The position numbers were made by a program, and so were the translations under genes. A stretch of 64,000 bases of DNA from Prolixibacter bellariivorans ATCC BAA-1284 (lineage in GTDB: Bacteria > Bacteroidota > Bacteroidia > Bacteroidales > Prolixibacteraceae), in NCBI RefSeq assembly GCF_000621705.1, contig NZ_JHXO01000007.1:124001-188000 (forward strand). The letters are read 5' to 3'. Position 1 is the first letter of the stretch; the number at the start of each line of letters is the position of its first letter. Shown here piece by piece: positions 43,732-51,069 of this stretch. The notes under the pieces are model-generated. The model did not search any database. It worked only from the letters and a program-made list of their open reading frames with translations, and was not told the origin of the DNA.

Positions 43732-44454
43732 TTATTCTGCTGCTTCTTTCATGTTGTGAAAAACGTTCGTGACATCTTCGTCTTCTTCCAACTTGCCCAG
43801 CAGTTTTTCAATCTCTGCCATTTGTTCTTCGTTCAGTTCTTTGGTATCAGCAGGGATACGCTCAAACTCGGCGCTTACCAGCTCGAAATCGTTTTCTTCG
43901 AGGTATTTCTGAATCGGGCCGAAGGATTCGAACTCACCGTAAATAAGAATATCCTCATCCTCAGCGAAGATTTCCTGAACTCCTAAATCAATCAGTTCAA
44001 GTTCCAGTTCTTCCAGGTCGAGCCCTTCTTTGGCTTTTACCTTGAAGTTGCATTTGTGTTCAAACATGAAATCTACTGAGCCGGAAGTTCCCAACGAGCC
44101 GTTGCATTTGTTGAAATAGCTCCGCACATTCGCAACGGTGCGGGTAGGATTGTCGGTGGCAGTTTCTACTAACACGGCAATACCATAGGGACCGTAACCT
44201 TCGTAAACCAACTCCTTGTAATCGGCTTGATCCTTCGAAATTGCTCGCTTAATGGCCCGTTCCACGTTATCCTTGGGCATATTGGCCGCTTTCGCGTTTT
44301 GAATCAGCACCCTCAGGCGCGAGTTGGCTACCGGATCAGGGCCATTGGTCTTAACAGCGATAGCAATTTCTTTTCCCAGCTTGGTGAAGGTTTTGGCCAT
44401 GGTGCCCCAGCGTTTCATCTTCCTGGCTTTGCGGTATTCAAAGGCGCGTCCCAT
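43732..44454 (-). CDS. YebC/PmpR-family protein
   Basis: 240 residues of the YebC family, with the central G-Y-G-P-Y-G-I-A-V-L-V-E motif and the N-terminal start M-G-R-A-F-E-Y-R-K-A-R-K-M-K-R-W. That start differs from classical M-A-G-H-S-K-W and marks the Bacteroidota branch. The acidic second domain has S-V-D-F-M-F-E-H-K. Family members were described as transcription regulators, and some help ribosomes translate proline-rich stretches. Either role is possible. It is monocistronic with a convergent terminator. Confidence 0.93.
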   Translation of the reverse strand: MGRAFEYRKARKMKRWGTMAKTFTKLGKEIAIAVKTNGPDPVANSRLRVLIQNAKAANMPKDNVERAIKRAISKDQADYKELVYEGYGPYGIAVLVETATDNPTRTVANVRSYFNKCNGSLGTSGSVDFMFEHKCNFKVKAKEGLDLEELELELIDLGVQEIFAEDEDILIYGEFESFGPIQKYLEENDFELVSAEFERIPADTKELNEEQMAEIEKLLGKLEEDEDVTNVFHNMKEAAE

Positions 44455-44609
44455 ACGTTATATTCTTACAGATATTGAGTTTTGTGATTTTTCCGGCTGC
44501 AAATTTAAAAGGTTTTTTAATTTTTTCCCGCGGAAGCCCGAAAATGACGGTAAAAGTCATCGGATTATCCATAAAAAATGAAATTCCGGTTTCCCGGAGG
44601 AGGATTTCT

Positions 44610-44617
44610 TACCTTTG
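44610..44617 (+). promoter_or_regulatory. -7 box of the Mut7-C gene
   Basis: TACCTTTG fits TAnnTTTG, giving a start of transcription about 10 bases before the ATG at 44634. The -33 region (44590-44593, TTTC) is weak. Confidence 0.45.
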
Positions 44618-44633
44618 ATAACATGACGGTTCG

Positions 44634-45410
44634 ATGAAAAAACTTTCTTTCATATGGATTCGTGCTTTCGGTAACCTGAATGATTTCCTGCCATCAGATT
44701 ACCGGCAAAAACCTTTCAGGGTAAAGCTTCGATTGGGGCAAACAGTGAAGGATGCCGTGGAATCGGTGGGCATTCCCCATGTCGAAATTGATGTACTGAC
44801 GATAAACGGTCATGCTGTTGGGTTTGATGGATCACTTTCTTCTGGTGACCTGGTAAATGTATATCCAACAGCTAAGTTGTTAGACGATACGTCCAATATT
44901 CATCTTCGTCCGGCACTACCGGGAGAGATTCGTTTTATCCTCGATGTGCATCTGGGAAAACTGGCCAAATACCTGCGTATGCTGGGGTTCGACACGCTGT
45001 ATCGTAACCATATGGATGACGATGTGATTGCCGATATTGCAGTAGCGGAAAACCGGATTGTGCTAACCCGTGATTTGGGTATCCTGAAATATAACCGTGT
45101 GTTGTATGGTTACTGGCTCCGTTCACAGCATTCAAAGAAACAACTCTCGGAAGTGATTGATCACTTTGGTCTTATTCGGGCTATTCGTCCGTTTACCCGA
45201 TGTATGCAGTGCAATGGCCATATGGAGGAGGTGCCTAAAGAAGAGGTAGCAAAAGACCTTGAAACCGGTACCCGCCGCTACTACGACCAGTTTTATCGTT
45301 GCACCGACTGTGGTAAGGTGTTTTGGGAGGGAAGTCATTTTGCCCATATGAACCTTTTTATTGACGAATTCCTTGATAAAATGAATCCGAATTCTTCGGA
45401 TGATGCATAA
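44634..45410 (+). CDS. Mut7-C RNase-like protein with ubiquitin-like domain
   Basis: 258 residues in two parts. Residues about 1-90 are a ubiquitin/ThiS-like fold (V-K-L-R-L-G-Q-T-V-K-D-A-V, then G-D-L-V-N-V-Y-P). Residues 98-258 are a Mut7-C domain: a PIN-like fold starting R-F-I-L-D-V-H-L-G-K-L-A-K-Y-L-R-M-L-G-F-D with N-R-I-V-L-T-R-D, ending in a zinc ribbon (C-M-Q-C, then C-T-D-C-G-K-V-F-W-E-G-S-H). The family is predicted to cleave RNA. It is followed by a lipid-kinase gene 66 bases away without an evident functional link. Confidence 0.92.
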   Translation: MKKLSFIWIRAFGNLNDFLPSDYRQKPFRVKLRLGQTVKDAVESVGIPHVEIDVLTINGHAVGFDGSLSSGDLVNVYPTAKLLDDTSNIHLRPALPGEIRFILDVHLGKLAKYLRMLGFDTLYRNHMDDDVIADIAVAENRIVLTRDLGILKYNRVLYGYWLRSQHSKKQLSEVIDHFGLIRAIRPFTRCMQCNGHMEEVPKEEVAKDLETGTRRYYDQFYRCTDCGKVFWEGSHFAHMNLFIDEFLDKMNPNSSDDA

Positions 45411-45476
45411 CACATTCCCGCGCTGTTCGCTTGATCCCAATTTTACTATCTTTCGCAACATAATTTTTGAGAAAAA

Positions 45477-46454
45477 ATGGTACAATCTGACTGGCTGGTT
45501 ATCCTGAACCCACATGCGGGAAGTAGAAGAGGAGCGCACGATAAGGGAAAGATTATGAAGCTGCTGAAAAAGCACAAAATCAATTTCCATATGGTGACAA
45601 CCGACTATCCCCGTCATGCCATTTCCCTTGCCGGTGAAATGGTGACAGCCGGTTACAGGAATATCATTATCGCCGGAGGAGATGGGACGTTGAATGAAGT
45701 TGTAAACGGAGTTTTTCAGCAGAGTGCTTGTCCGCCGGAAGAGGTAACCGTTGGAATGATTCCGGTGGGAACAGGAAATGACTGGATTCGGACTTTCGGG
45801 ATACCCGATGATTACAAAAAGGCCATTGAAACCATTCTGGAAGGTAAAACCATCCGTCAGGATGTAGGAGAAATAACAATTCGCCGTCCTACTGAAACTG
45901 TAACCCGCTATTTCATGAACATGGCTGGATTTGGTTTCGACGCATTGACAGCCGCCCGGGCCAATCGTTTAAAGGATAAGGGCAAGTCAGGCATCCGGGT
46001 GTATGTGCAGAGCCTGGTTTCCAGTTATTTGTCTCACCGAAGTCGTCGGTTGCGTTATTTCATTGACGGGGAAGCCTTTGAAACCGTTCTTTTCAGCGCC
46101 AGCGTTGGAATAGGAAAATTCAACGGAGGTGGTATGATGCAGGCTCCGGGAGCTATCCCTGATAACGGTGAATTTCAGGCGACTGTTATTCGACGAATAG
46201 GGCTTTTGGGGATACTCCGAAATTTTACAGGTTTGTACAATGGAAGCTTCATTCGTGACAAGCATGTGACAACGCATACGGCACGACAAATTATCTTCGA
46301 TTCGGACAGGCCTATTCCGGGTGAATCCGACGGAGAGACTTTGAAACGGGGACATTATACATTGCAGATACTTCCCGGAAAAATCAATGTAATTTACGGA
46401 AATGACCGTTATTTTTCGCATCCCACTCCGGTAGATGAACCCTCTGTAAAATAA
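45477..46454 (+). CDS. Diacylglycerol/lipid kinase (YegS family)
   Basis: 325 residues with the DAGK catalytic motif I-I-A-G-G-D-G-T-L-N-E-V-V-N-G near residue 61 and G-M-I-P-V-G-T-G-N-D-W near 97. The beta-sandwich C-terminal domain includes G-F-G-F-D-A. It phosphorylates diacylglycerol or a related lipid with ATP at the inner face of the membrane. There is no signal peptide. The gene has its own spacer upstream and stands alone. Confidence 0.93.
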   Translation: MVQSDWLVILNPHAGSRRGAHDKGKIMKLLKKHKINFHMVTTDYPRHAISLAGEMVTAGYRNIIIAGGDGTLNEVVNGVFQQSACPPEEVTVGMIPVGTGNDWIRTFGIPDDYKKAIETILEGKTIRQDVGEITIRRPTETVTRYFMNMAGFGFDALTAARANRLKDKGKSGIRVYVQSLVSSYLSHRSRRLRYFIDGEAFETVLFSASVGIGKFNGGGMMQAPGAIPDNGEFQATVIRRIGLLGILRNFTGLYNGSFIRDKHVTTHTARQIIFDSDRPIPGESDGETLKRGHYTLQILPGKINVIYGNDRYFSHPTPVDEPSVK

Positions 46455-46509
46455 AAATTGGCATTACCCTTTTCTACTTCGCTACACATACTGCACCTGT
46501 TTCATTCCC

Positions 46510-46517
46510 TATATTTG
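46510..46517 (+). promoter_or_regulatory. -7 box of the tryptophanase leader
   Basis: TATATTTG fits TAnnTTTG. Transcription would start near 46524, 16 bases before the leader peptide start codon. Confidence 0.55.
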
Positions 46518-46539
46518 TAACATACGTAAGGGAGTTAAC

Positions 46540-46617
46540 ATGAAAATGTCCATTTACACATTTTGGCTGATGTTTCAGCTGTACCGGAATCTGAAGAACA
46601 GGGATTCTTTTTATTAA
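46540..46617 (+). CDS. Candidate tnaC-like leader peptide (25 codons)
   Basis: ATG at 46540 is preceded by AAGGGAG (46528-46534), a good ribosome site 5 bases away. The frame runs 25 codons to TAA at 46615-46617. It has one Trp, at codon 9 (T-F-W-L-M), and no Pro. It lies between the -7 box and the tryptophanase gene. In gammaproteobacteria, tnaC with a critical Trp stalls the ribosome when tryptophan is high and lets tnaA be transcribed. The similarity here is in position, size and the Trp codon. Sequence identity to known TnaC peptides is not visible. Confidence 0.5.
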   Translation: MKMSIYTFWLMFQLYRNLKNRDSFY

Positions 46618-46649
46618 TCCATCGCATTCTCATAATTGATAACGATTGA

Positions 46650-46669
46650 TTCGGCTTTCGCCGGATTTT
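46650..46669 (+). terminator. Attenuator-like hairpin between leader peptide and tryptophanase
   Basis: TTCGGC (46650-46655) pairs with GCCGGA (46660-46665; four GC pairs, one GU and one AU) around a TTTC loop, followed by TTTT. It could act as an intrinsic terminator that a stalled leader ribosome prevents or permits. Confidence 0.4.
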
Positions 46670-46698
46670 GCCTGAACACCCTAAATTCTCATATTAAG

Positions 46699-48099
46699 AT
46701 GGATTTACCTTTTACAGAAAGCTATAAAATAAAAATGGTTGAGCCTATCCGGAAAAGTACCCGGAAAGAGCGTGAAGAATGGATTAAAAACGCAAAATTC
46801 AACCTGTTTAACCTCCGTAGCGAGCAGGTGTTTATCGACCTGCTGACGGATAGTGGGACAGGAGCGATGAGCGATCGCCAATGGGGCGCGATTATGACCG
46901 GTGACGAAAGTTATGCCGGTTCTTCTTCTTATTATCATCTGAAAGAAACCATTAAAGACGTCACCGGATTTGAATATTTCCTTCCCAGTCACCAGGGACG
47001 GGCTGCTGAAAACGTGTTGTTTTCATCGCTGATTAAAGCTGGTGACTTGATTCCGGGAAATGCTCATTTCGATACCACCAAGGGGCATATCGAGTTTCGT
47101 CATGCCGACGCCATCGATTGTACGATTAAAGAGGCTTACGACACAACTAAAGAACATCCGTTCAAAGGGAACGTGGATTTGGATAAATTGGAGCATGTAC
47201 TGATTTCCAACCCAAAGGAGCGTATCCCGATGATTATTGTGACGGTTACCTGTAATACGGCCGGTGGTCAGCCGGTTTCGATGCAGAACCTGAAGGATGT
47301 GTACCAGATGGCAAAAAAATATGGTATCACGGTTATTTTTGATGCCGCTCGTTTTGCAGAGAACGCGTATTTCATCAAAATGCGCGAGCATGGTTACCGG
47401 AATAAGTCGATTAGAGATATTGTTCAGGAAATGTTTTCGTATTCCGATGGCATGACCATGAGCTCGAAGAAAGACGGCCTGGTGAACATTGGCGGTTTTA
47501 TGGCCTTCCGGAAGAAGGAAATGGTGGAAAAGTGCTCGATGCATACTATCATGTACGAAGGGTATATAACCTATGGTGGTATGAGTGGGCGCGATATGAA
47601 TGCGTTGGCTGTAGGTCTTCAGGAAGTGGTTGAGTTTGACTATCTGGATACCCGCATACAGCAGGTGAAATATTTGGGCGACAAACTCATCGAATATGGT
47701 GTTCCGGTTCAGCAGCCCATTGGCGGACATGCTGTTTTTGTCGATGCCAAACGGTTTTTACCACATGTTCCGAAAGACGAATATATCGCACAAACGCTGG
47801 CTGTAGAACTGTATCTCGAAGGTGGAGTGCGCGGAGTGGAGATTGGCACATTGCTGGCTGACCGTGATCCGCATTCGCGTGAAAACCGGTACCCGGCACT
47901 GGAGTTAGTTCGTTTAGCCATTCCGCGAAGAGTTTATACCAACAATCATATGCATTACGTAGCTGCGATATTGAAGAATGTTTACGATCGCAGGGACCAG
48001 TTAAAACATGGATTTAGTATCACTCATGAAGCGCCCATTCTGCGACATTTTACAGTCGAACTGGAACGGGTGCACAAGGAGGCATCTGTGAGGAAGTAA
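46699..48099 (+). CDS. tnaA: Tryptophanase-family beta-eliminating lyase
   Basis: 466 residues from the ATG at 46699. It has the tryptophanase/tyrosine phenol-lyase fold: V-F-I-D-L-L-T-D-S-G-T-G-A, S-H-Q-G-R-A-A-E, T-A-G-G-Q-P-V-S, and the PLP lysine in M-T-M-S-S-K-K-D-G (Lys258). Features such as F-D-T-T-K-G-H, K-E-A-Y-D-T and the end R-H-F-T-V-E-L-E agree better with tryptophanase than with tyrosine phenol-lyase. It would convert tryptophan to indole, pyruvate and ammonia, and can use serine or cysteine. A leader peptide and hairpin precede it and a strong terminator follows. Confidence 0.88.
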   Translation: MDLPFTESYKIKMVEPIRKSTRKEREEWIKNAKFNLFNLRSEQVFIDLLTDSGTGAMSDRQWGAIMTGDESYAGSSSYYHLKETIKDVTGFEYFLPSHQGRAAENVLFSSLIKAGDLIPGNAHFDTTKGHIEFRHADAIDCTIKEAYDTTKEHPFKGNVDLDKLEHVLISNPKERIPMIIVTVTCNTAGGQPVSMQNLKDVYQMAKKYGITVIFDAARFAENAYFIKMREHGYRNKSIRDIVQEMFSYSDGMTMSSKKDGLVNIGGFMAFRKKEMVEKCSMHTIMYEGYITYGGMSGRDMNALAVGLQEVVEFDYLDTRIQQVKYLGDKLIEYGVPVQQPIGGHAVFVDAKRFLPHVPKDEYIAQTLAVELYLEGGVRGVEIGTLLADRDPHSRENRYPALELVRLAIPRRVYTNNHMHYVAAILKNVYDRRDQLKHGFSITHEAPILRHFTVELERVHKEASVRK

Positions 48100-48121
48100 T
48101 TAGTTAAATGGATCTTGTTGG

Positions 48122-48158
48122 AGCCGGAAAATCGTCATACAGGTTTTCCGGCTTTTTT
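48122..48158 (+). terminator. Intrinsic terminator of the tryptophanase gene
   Basis: AGCCGGAAAA (48122-48131) pairs perfectly with TTTTCCGGCT (48144-48153), then T run. Confidence 0.92.
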
Positions 48159-48204
48159 GTGCAAGGTGTATTTTGTAGCTTGCAGCAACCAAATTTATTA
48201 GGTC

Positions 48205-48825
48205 ATGAAAGCTCCAATAATTCCATATCTGCCAGCGCTTACTTCGGAAAATGCCCGTGAATTGCTTCTTACTGAAGGAGTAACAATTCAACTTCAGCAA
48301 ATCAACTGGCCCGATTTTCCGCATAAGCCGGAAGTTTCCGTTTGCCTGGGACATTCGGGTAAATCGCTTTGGCTGTACTATGCGGTACGGAAGGATTATG
48401 TGAGGGCAGTTAACCGAAACGATCAGGAACCGGTGTATGAAGATTCGTGTGTGGAATTTTTCCTGCAGGAGAATGAAAACTACCGGAACTTTGAATTCAA
48501 TGCACTGGGAGTTTGTTTGTCTGCGGTGGGAGCTGAGCGGAAGAAGAGGCGGCGTTTGCTGCCGGAAGAGTTGGCACTGATTAGACGCAACACGAGTTTA
48601 CATCCGGATACATTACCGCCTGAAGATGTTCTATCGGATTGGAATCTCACAGTTGAAATTCCTTTTTCGATGATTGGACTGGAACGAGGAAAGAGCTTTC
48701 GCGGCAATTTTTATAAATGTGGCGACAAAACGCTCATCCCTCATTTTGTTAGTTGGGCCCCTATAAAAAAACTCAAGCCAGATTTTCACCGGCCTGAGTT
48801 CTTTACTGAATTATCAATTGCTTAG
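48205..48825 (+). CDS. CBM9-like carbohydrate-binding protein
   Basis: 206 residues. The sequence follows the family-9-like pattern: an aromatic pair in I-N-W-P-D-F, L-W-L-Y-Y-A-V, E-D-S-C-V-E-F-F-L-Q, F-E-F-N-A-L-G and the closing F-V-S-W-A-P-I with H-R-P-E-F-F. These domains bind sugar ends. There is no signal peptide and no enzyme domain, so the role of the free-standing protein is unknown. It is convergent with the lipoprotein gene downstream. Confidence 0.85.
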   Translation: MKAPIIPYLPALTSENARELLLTEGVTIQLQQINWPDFPHKPEVSVCLGHSGKSLWLYYAVRKDYVRAVNRNDQEPVYEDSCVEFFLQENENYRNFEFNALGVCLSAVGAERKKRRRLLPEELALIRRNTSLHPDTLPPEDVLSDWNLTVEIPFSMIGLERGKSFRGNFYKCGDKTLIPHFVSWAPIKKLKPDFHRPEFFTELSIA

Positions 48826-48861
48826 TTTTTTTCTTCTCTGTCGGAGTTCCAGGCACCGCAA

Positions 48862-50127
48862 TTAGAAACTGCAGCCACATCCGTCATCGACAAACTTCAA
48901 AATGTGTACGCCGTCGAGCCCCTTAGCGACCACTACCCACTTCGAACCATCGGATGCTACATCGTTAACTGATCCTGGAGGTGCACTGGATTGCGTATCC
49001 CAAACCCACCATGGGGGGGACACCATATGGGTGGGATATATGGTATTAAGGGATGCAAGCCATAGTCCGTCAGCTCCATTAGCGTAATACACAAATTTAT
49101 CATCGAAAGCAAAACTGTTTGTATTTCCCGAATGCAACATGTATGAGGGGGTTGAATTTACTGCTTCGGAGTTCAAATTTACGATTACAGCACCCTGGCT
49201 TCCGAGCGTAGCCATTACCAAATTATTGGTAATAAAACGCACCTTGGTCTTTCCACTGTACATATCTTCGGTTGCAACATTCTGATGCGTTATCGGCTCA
49301 TCAGACAGCGTTATCGTCTTTTCATAAGTGCCGTCGGTTCCGGTCAAAACAAGACTAGCTTTGTCGCCTTCGTTACCACCGACCAACAAGGCCAGGTGAT
49401 TTCCATCCGGACTCATGGCTATAGAGCTGGCTGAAGTGGCTCCGTAATAGTTAAGACCGCTGAAACCTTCGGTTCCTTCCGATACCCAAAACAAACCACC
49501 GTTGGTGTTTCCGGCAGACATCATGGCTTCAGAATCTGATAAAACCAAACCATTAGCCGAAGCAACCGTTTGTCCTTCCAGCAATTTCGAAAGAATAAAA
49601 GCGCGCGTAAATTCCGATGTGGTTAAATTATAGGTATAAAGTGCTGCACCGGTTTTCGGATCGGAACAAGCCATATATACGATATTATCCTTAAGCAGGA
49701 TGTCGTTCACGTCGACGGGCAGATTGGATACAACCGTTTCTACCTGCTCGGTTTCTTCTTTAAATTTGATAATCTGAAATGCACCACCGTATTCATTTCC
49801 CTGGACATTATAACCAACAACAGCTACATCGTCTTTTATATAAAGACAAGATGCACTCAGAGGCAAATCACCTTCTGGCGCACTTACATCCGCTTTGTGA
49901 ACGAGAGTCAGATTTAAAGTACTGACAGACTTCAGTTGATCATTTACTGAACGTAGATGGATAACTTCATTAACTTGTGTCAGATATCCCGATGCATCTA
50001 TTTGAGGTATGTTCTCTTTTACCGGACTATCCACTGATACGTGGTAATCGTTAGTACATTTACTGAAGAGCAATACGATGCTCATTAAAGTAAATACCTT
50101 TAGGAGGGAGAGTAAAGTTTTCATCAT
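48862..50127 (-). CDS. Lipoprotein with beta-propeller-like repeats
   Basis: 421 residues. The N-terminal signal ends L-L-F-S-K-C, a lipobox-like site placing the protein on the membrane via Cys24. The mature part is rich in beta strands with repeated units of about 45-50 residues (for example I-K-D-D-V-A-V-V-G-Y-N and L-K-D-N-I-V-Y-M-A-C-S-D), which suggests a propeller. The end is D-D-G-C-G-C-S-F. No enzyme motif is seen. It stands alone, divergent from an outer-membrane-type gene. I do not recognise its family. Confidence 0.72.
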   Translation of the reverse strand: MMKTLLSLLKVFTLMSIVLLFSKCTNDYHVSVDSPVKENIPQIDASGYLTQVNEVIHLRSVNDQLKSVSTLNLTLVHKADVSAPEGDLPLSASCLYIKDDVAVVGYNVQGNEYGGAFQIIKFKEETEQVETVVSNLPVDVNDILLKDNIVYMACSDPKTGAALYTYNLTTSEFTRAFILSKLLEGQTVASANGLVLSDSEAMMSAGNTNGGLFWVSEGTEGFSGLNYYGATSASSIAMSPDGNHLALLVGGNEGDKASLVLTGTDGTYEKTITLSDEPITHQNVATEDMYSGKTKVRFITNNLVMATLGSQGAVIVNLNSEAVNSTPSYMLHSGNTNSFAFDDKFVYYANGADGLWLASLNTIYPTHMVSPPWWVWDTQSSAPPGSVNDVASDGSKWVVVAKGLDGVHILKFVDDGCGCSF

Positions 50128-50323
50128 GGAATACTTATTTAGGTTAAAAATTGATTTTGATAAAGGGTAAAATTTTGAGAAAAGTTACGGTAATTTATCA
50201 AAAAATAAAAACCCCTGTTCATATTATTGATGGTCTGGTTTTTGTGAGGAATGATGAACGATATTTGCAATCTTGAACCGGGAATATTTTCGCCCCAATC
50301 AGATGCACTTTAATGTAGTGATT

Positions 50324-51001
50324 ATGAGGATGAAATATGGCATGTTGACGTTGCTATTTATTACAGTTTTTATACAGGCTGCCCTGGCCGGGGAGCCGGA
50401 TTCATTGTCGGTGAAGAAACCAGAAATACCAGTGTCTTTGTCGCTTCAGTTGCAACAATCGCCAACAGATACGGTCATTCCGCATGACTTCGGTGTTGAA
50501 GTAGGAACGTCGGTATTTACTAATTTTAAGCGTGGATACGGCTTCAACCAATATGTCGCTCCCCGGTTTAGTTTTTCGCCTCATAAGCGCTGGCGCGTCG
50601 ATATGTTGGGAACAATGGGAGTGTCCCGCTTCGAAAATATGCCGCTTTATTCTTACTATCTGAATGAATACCCGGTGATGAGCGGTCGGTATTATTATTC
50701 ATCATTCATTGGGCAGGTGACCTATGCTGTTAACGAAAAATTATTCTTAGGCGGAACCGGTTTCGTTTCACAGACTTTTCAGGCTGAAAATGAGATGAAT
50801 CCGGCAATCAAAAACCTCACTAATTACGGGAGCTCTTTATTTGTGGGATATAAGTTCTCAGATAAGTTCAGCATGCAGGCCGAATTCAGTATCAGTAAGT
50901 ATGGAAACCCTTATAATAGCGGGTATTACAACATGCCGGGGGGATACCCGCAAACCGACTTTTACCGAACCACTCCGGTCGCACCCAACCCGATGAAATA
51001 A
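50324..51001 (+). CDS. Secreted beta-barrel-like protein, unknown function
   Basis: About 225 residues from the ATG at 50324, chosen because it gives a clean signal peptide (ending A-A-L-A); upstream TTG/ATG starts would add residues with no signal-like character. The mature part has alternating aromatic/hydrophobic strands (Y-V-A-P-R-F-S-F-S, Y-Y-Y-S-S-F-I-G-Q-V, F-V-G-Y-K-F-S-D-K-F-S-M-Q-A-E-F) like outer-membrane barrels, then a Pro/Tyr/Gly tail. Its role is unknown. It is divergent from the lipoprotein gene and precedes the RSH gene by 68 bases. Confidence 0.68.
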   Translation: MRMKYGMLTLLFITVFIQAALAGEPDSLSVKKPEIPVSLSLQLQQSPTDTVIPHDFGVEVGTSVFTNFKRGYGFNQYVAPRFSFSPHKRWRVDMLGTMGVSRFENMPLYSYYLNEYPVMSGRYYYSSFIGQVTYAVNEKLFLGGTGFVSQTFQAENEMNPAIKNLTNYGSSLFVGYKFSDKFSMQAEFSISKYGNPYNSGYYNMPGGYPQTDFYRTTPVAPNPMK

Positions 51002-51069
51002 ACTTCATTTCCAATCTCCTCTCATATTTGCTAATTTTATGCAGTGACGGATCTTGTAAATCAATAGTA

